A DNA stretch of 64,000 nt, from the NCBI GenBank assembly GCA_947493255.1, contig CANLQK010000001.1:372001-436000 (forward strand), given 5' to 3'. The notes under the pieces were generated by a model. The model did no database searches and had not been told where the DNA came from. It was given only the letters and a program-made list of their open reading frames with translations. Positions 61,083 through 64,000 of the stretch are shown piece by piece. Source of the stretch: an uncultured Paracoccaceae bacterium. GTDB taxonomy: Bacteria > Pseudomonadota > Alphaproteobacteria > Rhodobacterales > Rhodobacteraceae. The stretch's first letter is position 1. Each line of letters starts with the position of its first letter. Position numbers and translations under genes: made by a program.

Positions 61083-62111
61083 TCAGCTTTCCACCGTTAA
61101 GATTAGATCGGCTGACTTGCTGTAGCCGTGTGTTTCCTTCTCAGTCTCATGGCCTAGAATCGCCATTCTCTTTTCAGGTGATGCCCCGTTCTCTTTGAAC
61201 ATTGCGGCGCGGCCCTTTCGAATGCCGTGAGAGCTTCGATCTTCTAAGCCAGCCTCTTTGCAAGCCAGTGAAAACCAAGACGCTGTTGACTTGTGCGATC
61301 TTGGCTGGCCGTCGCGCTTCGTCAAGAACGTTTGGTTATTAGTTTGCAGGCATCGTCGCAGGCTTTCGTGGGGTTCGAACCACTCGGGGTGCTTATCCAA
61401 GGGGGAGACCGCAGCCGCAGCCGTTTTCTGGCGATAGTATATGATCCAGTCTCCCTTGATGTTATGGGGTCCAAGCTGGACCATATCAACCACCGCCGCG
61501 CACGTCTGATACATCAGTTCAAAGGCTAATCTCTGGGGCGTCCCCAGATCCCAGAACGCACGAAATGTTTTAAAGTCTTCACGCGTCCAGGGTGTCGCGC
61601 CCGTCGCCTTCGGGGTCTGCCTAGAACGAACATCGCGGGCGGGGTCGTTTTCGATAAAGCCGCGATCAACCCAAAATCGCCCCAATGCCCGCCAAAGTCT
61701 AAGCCTGTTGTTCGCGGGATGCGCTTCGAATTTGGAAAGGGCAATGCGGATGTGCTGAGTTTTCAGCGTGGTCATTGTTCCTGCCCCGTACCGCTGAACT
61801 ATTTCTTTGGAGAACCGTCGCTCAAGTGCGCGTGTTGAATCCGCTTTTGACTTGTGAATGTCGCTTGAAAGGTACGCATTTATTCCGGCTGCTATGGTGC
61901 CTGAGATAACCCGCTCTTTGGTTTCAATCTCACCGCGCGCTGCGGCTACGTATGCCTCTTTGAAGGCGTCGGATTGCGGATCAAGATCGGGCAATGGAAT
62001 GCCCTTCTGCCCCTTTGGCCTATAGTAGTATCTTGCGTTTCCAGATGGCCATTTGCCGGACGCATTCAGGTGCTTTAACCTGATTGGCCCGTTTCGAATA
62101 ATTCGTCGCAT
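61083..62111 (-). CDS. Tyrosine-type site-specific integrase of the integrated element
   Basis: A 342-residue phage-type recombinase encoded next to and facing tRNA-Ser, the usual place for an integrase that uses a tRNA attachment site. The C-terminal catalytic box is [10 protein letters not shown] (His295, Arg298), LGH (319-321) and nucleophile Tyr330, nine residues after His321 as expected. The first catalytic Arg, normally in a TGxRRxD context, is not obvious: the aligned segment reads TCAAVVDM at 203-210. This might reduce or abolish activity or indicate a divergent motif. The N-terminal part carries the core-binding domain. Its start overlaps the next small gene. Confidence 0.88.
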   Translation of the reverse strand: MRRIIRNGPIRLKHLNASGKWPSGNARYYYRPKGQKGIPLPDLDPQSDAFKEAYVAAARGEIETKERVISGTIAAGINAYLSSDIHKSKADSTRALERRFSKEIVQRYGAGTMTTLKTQHIRIALSKFEAHPANNRLRLWRALGRFWVDRGFIENDPARDVRSRQTPKATGATPWTREDFKTFRAFWDLGTPQRLAFELMYQTCAAVVDMVQLGPHNIKGDWIIYYRQKTAAAAVSPLDKHPEWFEPHESLRRCLQTNNQTFLTKRDGQPRSHKSTASWFSLACKEAGLEDRSSHGIRKGRAAMFKENGASPEKRMAILGHETEKETHGYSKSADLILTVES

Positions 62112-62257
62112 GTTTTCCCCGTCGTTTTTGGTTCAGACGATGCAACGGTTTTGGGAACGAAAGCAACGCGCAATTCTGCAACGTGACCCGGCGGCGTTAT
62201 CGCCACAAGGTCACGCACTTGGCGTTCTGTGATTTTGAATGCTGGCCTTGCTGTCAT
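62075..62257 (-). CDS. Small element-encoded protein next to the integrase
   Basis: A 60-residue protein (MTARPAFKITERQVRDLVAI onward) encoded directly upstream of the integrase, with a 37-base overlap in another frame. FKITERQVRDLVAI could be a helix-turn-helix-like start, and a small DNA-binding excisionase is the usual neighbour of integrases, but no winged-helix signature is certain. Its start overlaps the next gene stop by four bases. Treat as hypothetical. Confidence 0.55.
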   Translation of the reverse strand: MTARPAFKITERQVRDLVAITPPGHVAELRVAFVPKTVASSEPKTTGKTCDELFETGQSG

Positions 62258-62421
62258 CCCATCACCTCCGTTCGTTCTGCTATGGCATTTACGGCCTGCT
62301 GCGTCTCATGGGCTGTGTATCCCCGTTCAAGCATTGACGACAAAACCTTTGAGACCACTGTAATATCTGACCGTAAGATGTTCATTAGCTCTCGGATTGC
62401 GTCAGATTCTCTATCTGTCAT
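62254..62421 (-). CDS. Small hypothetical protein of the integrated element
   Basis: A 55-residue helical protein starting MTDRESDAIRELMNILRSDI, followed by VVSKVLSSMLERGYTAHETQ. ATG at 62421 is preferred over the codon seven residues earlier, although no strong ribosome-binding site decides between them. Its stop overlaps the following gene start by four bases, as in the whole gene chain here. No family recognised; the amphipathic helices suggest a small oligomer. Confidence 0.5.
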   Translation of the reverse strand: MTDRESDAIRELMNILRSDITVVSKVLSSMLERGYTAHETQQAVNAIAERTEVMG

Positions 62422-62449
62422 CCTGCATCCTCTACTTTGCAAAGAAGTG

Positions 62450-62833
62450 TCATGGGGTGGCCTCTTCCATAGCGATAAGCGCCTTTAGAATTGCGATAAG
62501 CCAAGCGCGGGCAGGGTTTGCCGGTGCATCACCGACAAGCCGCTGGCCCGAAAGGACATCTGTTGTAACTTTATCTCCAGCCTCCCAAGTTAACGTTTCA
62601 TAGCTTGGCGACCAAATTGACGCCCATCCGCTGTTTCGAGCCGACCAAGACCACCCTGGTAAAACCGCGCCATGTAGCGCCTTAGCTGCGTCGAGTGAGC
62701 CGTTGTAGGCGCTCTTAAATGCGTTTATGGTCGCAGTCTTGCACATACCGGTTTTGCCGATAGACTCGCGGTCTATGCTGCCTCCCGCCTCAACCTTCGC
62801 CAGCAATTTGCACAGTGCGTCAATCTTTTCCAT
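62450..62833 (-). CDS. Phage-type hypothetical protein (possible ABA-sandwich-like fold)
   Basis: A 127-residue protein. After MEKIDALCKLLAKVEAG it continues SLDAAKALHGAVLPGWSWSA, then WASIWSPSYETLTWEAGD and ends NPARAWLIAILKALIAMEEA. The pattern of S-LDAA--L-LPGW followed later by (N)PARAWLIAILKA is common in small proteins of alphaproteobacterial prophages and gene transfer elements. Function unknown. It overlaps the 37-residue gene upstream by one base (TGATG). Confidence 0.65.
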   Translation of the reverse strand: MEKIDALCKLLAKVEAGGSIDRESIGKTGMCKTATINAFKSAYNGSLDAAKALHGAVLPGWSWSARNSGWASIWSPSYETLTWEAGDKVTTDVLSGQRLVGDAPANPARAWLIAILKALIAMEEATP

Positions 62834-62946
62834 CACTCGCCCTTCCTTACAAAATCCTGCACCAACTTGTAGGGCGCTAGGCTGCCGAATTTAGTAGCGA
62901 TTTCCTGTGCGATCTTTGCACGTAGCTGTTTTTCGCTCTCCGTCAT
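62833..62946 (-). CDS. 37-residue peptide gene in the phage-type gene chain
   Basis: A very short frame: MTESEKQLRAKIAQEIATKF, then GSLAPYKLVQDFVRKGE. Its ATG overlaps the stop of the upstream 108-residue gene by four bases and its stop overlaps the next ATG, the same coupling as the larger genes around it, which is the main evidence that it is translated. The sequence is helical and charged. Function unknown. Confidence 0.5.
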   Translation of the reverse strand: MTESEKQLRAKIAQEIATKFGSLAPYKLVQDFVRKGE

Positions 62947-63269
62947 GGGGTGGCCTCTTGTGGTGGGTGTTCACCATCGACAAGATCTTTCCACCAATCT
63001 GGGTGAAGGTCGTGTGCGGTAACCTTGATAAGTGCGCGAAACAAACAGCGTTGACCCTCATTCATGAAATCCCAACATTCTGGAGCAAATGCCTTTAAGT
63101 CCTGCGCGCCACGGGGCACACGATACACCCATGATTGCATTTCCCAAGCGAGGTACTGGACGATCTCACCCCGCACAAACCACAGGCCAGAGTTTACGGG
63201 GGGCTGAAACTTAGGGTCTCCGTCAGGCGCTAAGTTAACTGGTGCACCACAAGCTCTGCAATTAGCCAT
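62943..63269 (-). CDS. Phage-type hypothetical protein with N-terminal CxxC
   Basis: A 108-residue protein starting MANCRACGAPVNLAPDGDPK, with a single CRAC pair that could be half of a zinc ribbon, followed by an aromatic-rich region (GLWFVRGEIVQYLAWEMQSW, then CWDFMNEGQRCLFRALIKVT). Both ends overlap neighbours by four bases. No family is recognised; the gene order suits the early region of a temperate phage or integrated element. Confidence 0.6.
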   Translation of the reverse strand: MANCRACGAPVNLAPDGDPKFQPPVNSGLWFVRGEIVQYLAWEMQSWVYRVPRGAQDLKAFAPECWDFMNEGQRCLFRALIKVTAHDLHPDWWKDLVDGEHPPQEATP

Positions 63270-63661
63270 CACTCACCGCCTTTCGTGTGTTTGGATAGGA
63301 GGGCGCGGGCTTTTCGAGCGGCGACACCCCTTGTTAGATTTGGAGAAACCGAAGATTGAGATTTCGCAAGTAATTCCAACACTTCCATAGCCTCTGAGGC
63401 GAAGGCGGCTAGGGCGCTGTGCTTTTCGGCATCCTTATTTAACGCTTCAAGCAGTGCGATATTCTCAGCACGTAGCGCCTCCGCTTCTGACGGGGGGATA
63501 CATAGGTCGCTGCGGGTGTATGGAACGGAAATACAAGGGTCAAAGTCGTTATCGCCAACATCTTCGTTAGGGTCAAAGTCTCCTAAGTTGTACCCGTATA
63601 TCGTTCCGCACGCTCTGCCATTGATTGGGACACACGCCCAAATCTTATCCGGCCCGATCAT
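63269..63661 (-). CDS. Phage-type hypothetical protein with coiled-coil segment
   Basis: A 130-residue protein. The N-terminal 60 residues contain an aromatic/acidic region (YGYNLGDFDPNEDVGDNDFD), followed by a helical coiled-coil-like stretch SEAEALRAENIALLEALNKD and a basic end (RGVAARKARALLSKHTKGGE). Proteins with a short N-domain then such an EAEALRAENxxL helix are frequent in alphaproteobacterial prophages. Starts within the stop of the next gene upstream (ATGA overlap). Confidence 0.6.
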   Translation of the reverse strand: MIGPDKIWACVPINGRACGTIYGYNLGDFDPNEDVGDNDFDPCISVPYTRSDLCIPPSEAEALRAENIALLEALNKDAEKHSALAAFASEAMEVLELLAKSQSSVSPNLTRGVAARKARALLSKHTKGGE

Positions 63662-64000
63662 AGTCCTTCACCTACTTTGTAAGTGAGTTTAACGCAGGCT
63701 TCGCAGTCTGAAGCGCGTGAGCCCTCTGCGCTTTCTTTGCTACCGTGACCCGACAAAAGACCACCAGAGTAGCAGTTGACCCACACCGTCCGAGTCTTCG
63801 GGGCGTCTATGAGGTCTACGTTGCTCTCATCTCTTGCCAGCAAGCGGCCACACTCCTCAAAGCTGATGGGCCATTCGTCTCCGTTAGAATAGCTCACTAG
63901 AGCAGCGATGGGGTGCGTGTTGTTTTTAACGTCATGCGCCAGTACCCGCACGGCTCGACCATCGCGCGTCTGCCATTCGTGGCCGGGTTCGGCGTCTCTT
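63658..64000 (-). CDS. Phage-type hypothetical protein, 5' end outside the window
   Basis: The frame stays open to the right edge and begins outside the window. The visible 113 or so residues include HEWQTRDGRAVRVLAHDVKN followed by HPIAALVSY, a T-RDGR-VR-LA-D pattern seen in small prophage proteins that are found upstream of similar gene chains. The GTG at 63951 is therefore probably internal. Cys-containing C-terminal part: VNCYSGGLLSGHGSKESAEG, then ASDCEACVKL. Function unknown. Confidence 0.6.
   Translation of the reverse strand, partial: RDAEPGHEWQTRDGRAVRVLAHDVKNNTHPIAALVSYSNGDEWPISFEECGRLLARDESNVDLIDAPKTRTVWVNCYSGGLLSGHGSKESAEGSRASDCEACVKLTYKVGEGL

Noticed and set aside
1-64000. CRISPR arrays, rRNA genes and complete insertion sequences
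   Set aside because: No regularly spaced direct repeats of 25-40 bases, no rRNA-like blocks and no transposase with terminal repeats were seen in reading the window.

Overview
The window looks like a chromosomal stretch of a marine alphaproteobacterium of the Roseobacter group (Rhodobacterales). The grounds are a DMSP demethylase (dmdA) next to acuI, an L-cysteate sulfo-lyase locus (cuy), heterotetrameric sarcosine oxidase (soxBDAG), a form II CO-dehydrogenase-like operon, a Rhodobacter-type trgA-trgB-cysK locus, and a circularly permuted two-piece tmRNA gene typical of alphaproteobacteria. No rRNA and no CRISPR array were seen. One tRNA gene was found, tRNA-Ser(GGA).

Layout. 0-3.1 kb: an SsuD-like flavin monooxygenase diverging from a HutC-type GntR regulator and a Gfo/Idh/MocA dehydrogenase. 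3.2-5.4 kb: a small c-type cytochrome, a phytanoyl-CoA-dioxygenase-like enzyme and purU. 5.6-10.6 kb: an extended cysteate locus with cuyR diverging from cuyA, an Asp/Glu-type racemase, a PSE-family exporter and an atypical GAPDH homologue. 10.7-14.6 kb: dusA, a TauE/SafE exporter, and ccmI-ruvX-DUF1289 on the minus strand. 14.8-20.6 kb: soxB-D-A-G, interrupted between soxB and soxD by two tiny membrane-protein genes and a strong terminator. 20.7-25.5 kb: three related glycosyltransferases, one with a histone-H1-like tail, and a sulfotransferase. 25.7-28 kb: sodB, a GST and a LOG protein. 28.1-35.4 kb: a LysM protein, xdhC, a molybdopterin-binding protein and coxS-coxL-coxM. 35.5-37.9 kb: a small membrane protein, infC (apparent ATA start) and a long Ala/Glu/Asp repeat protein. 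37.9-44.1 kb: an assimilatory sulfate-reduction operon (cysG, DUF2849, sulfite reductase, cysH, DUF934, fpr) with a divergent Lrp/AsnC regulator. 44.1-46.5 kb: a DUF1194 protein, a polytopic membrane protein and ssrA. 46.5-51.8 kb: a GntR(FCD) regulator diverging from DUF2182-DUF1326-DinB-dmdA-acuI. 51.9-60.9 kb: photolyase, cfa, trgA-trgB, cysK, an MscS-type channel, an AlaX-type editing protein and a small membrane protein. 60.9 kb to the end: tRNA-Ser(GGA) followed by the integrase end of an integrative element with a chain of overlapping small phage-type genes.

Two themes join the core genes. Organosulfur and sulfur handling recurs in the SsuD-like enzyme, the cysteate locus with its exporter, TauE/SafE, the sulfotransferase, sulfate assimilation, DMSP demethylation and cysK. 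Tetrahydrofolate one-carbon flow recurs in sarcosine oxidase (methylene-THF), DmdA (methyl-THF) and PurU (formyl-THF to formate). Starts were reassigned from ribosome-binding sites and family length where the longest open frame was clearly too long. All functions are read from sequence motifs without database searches.
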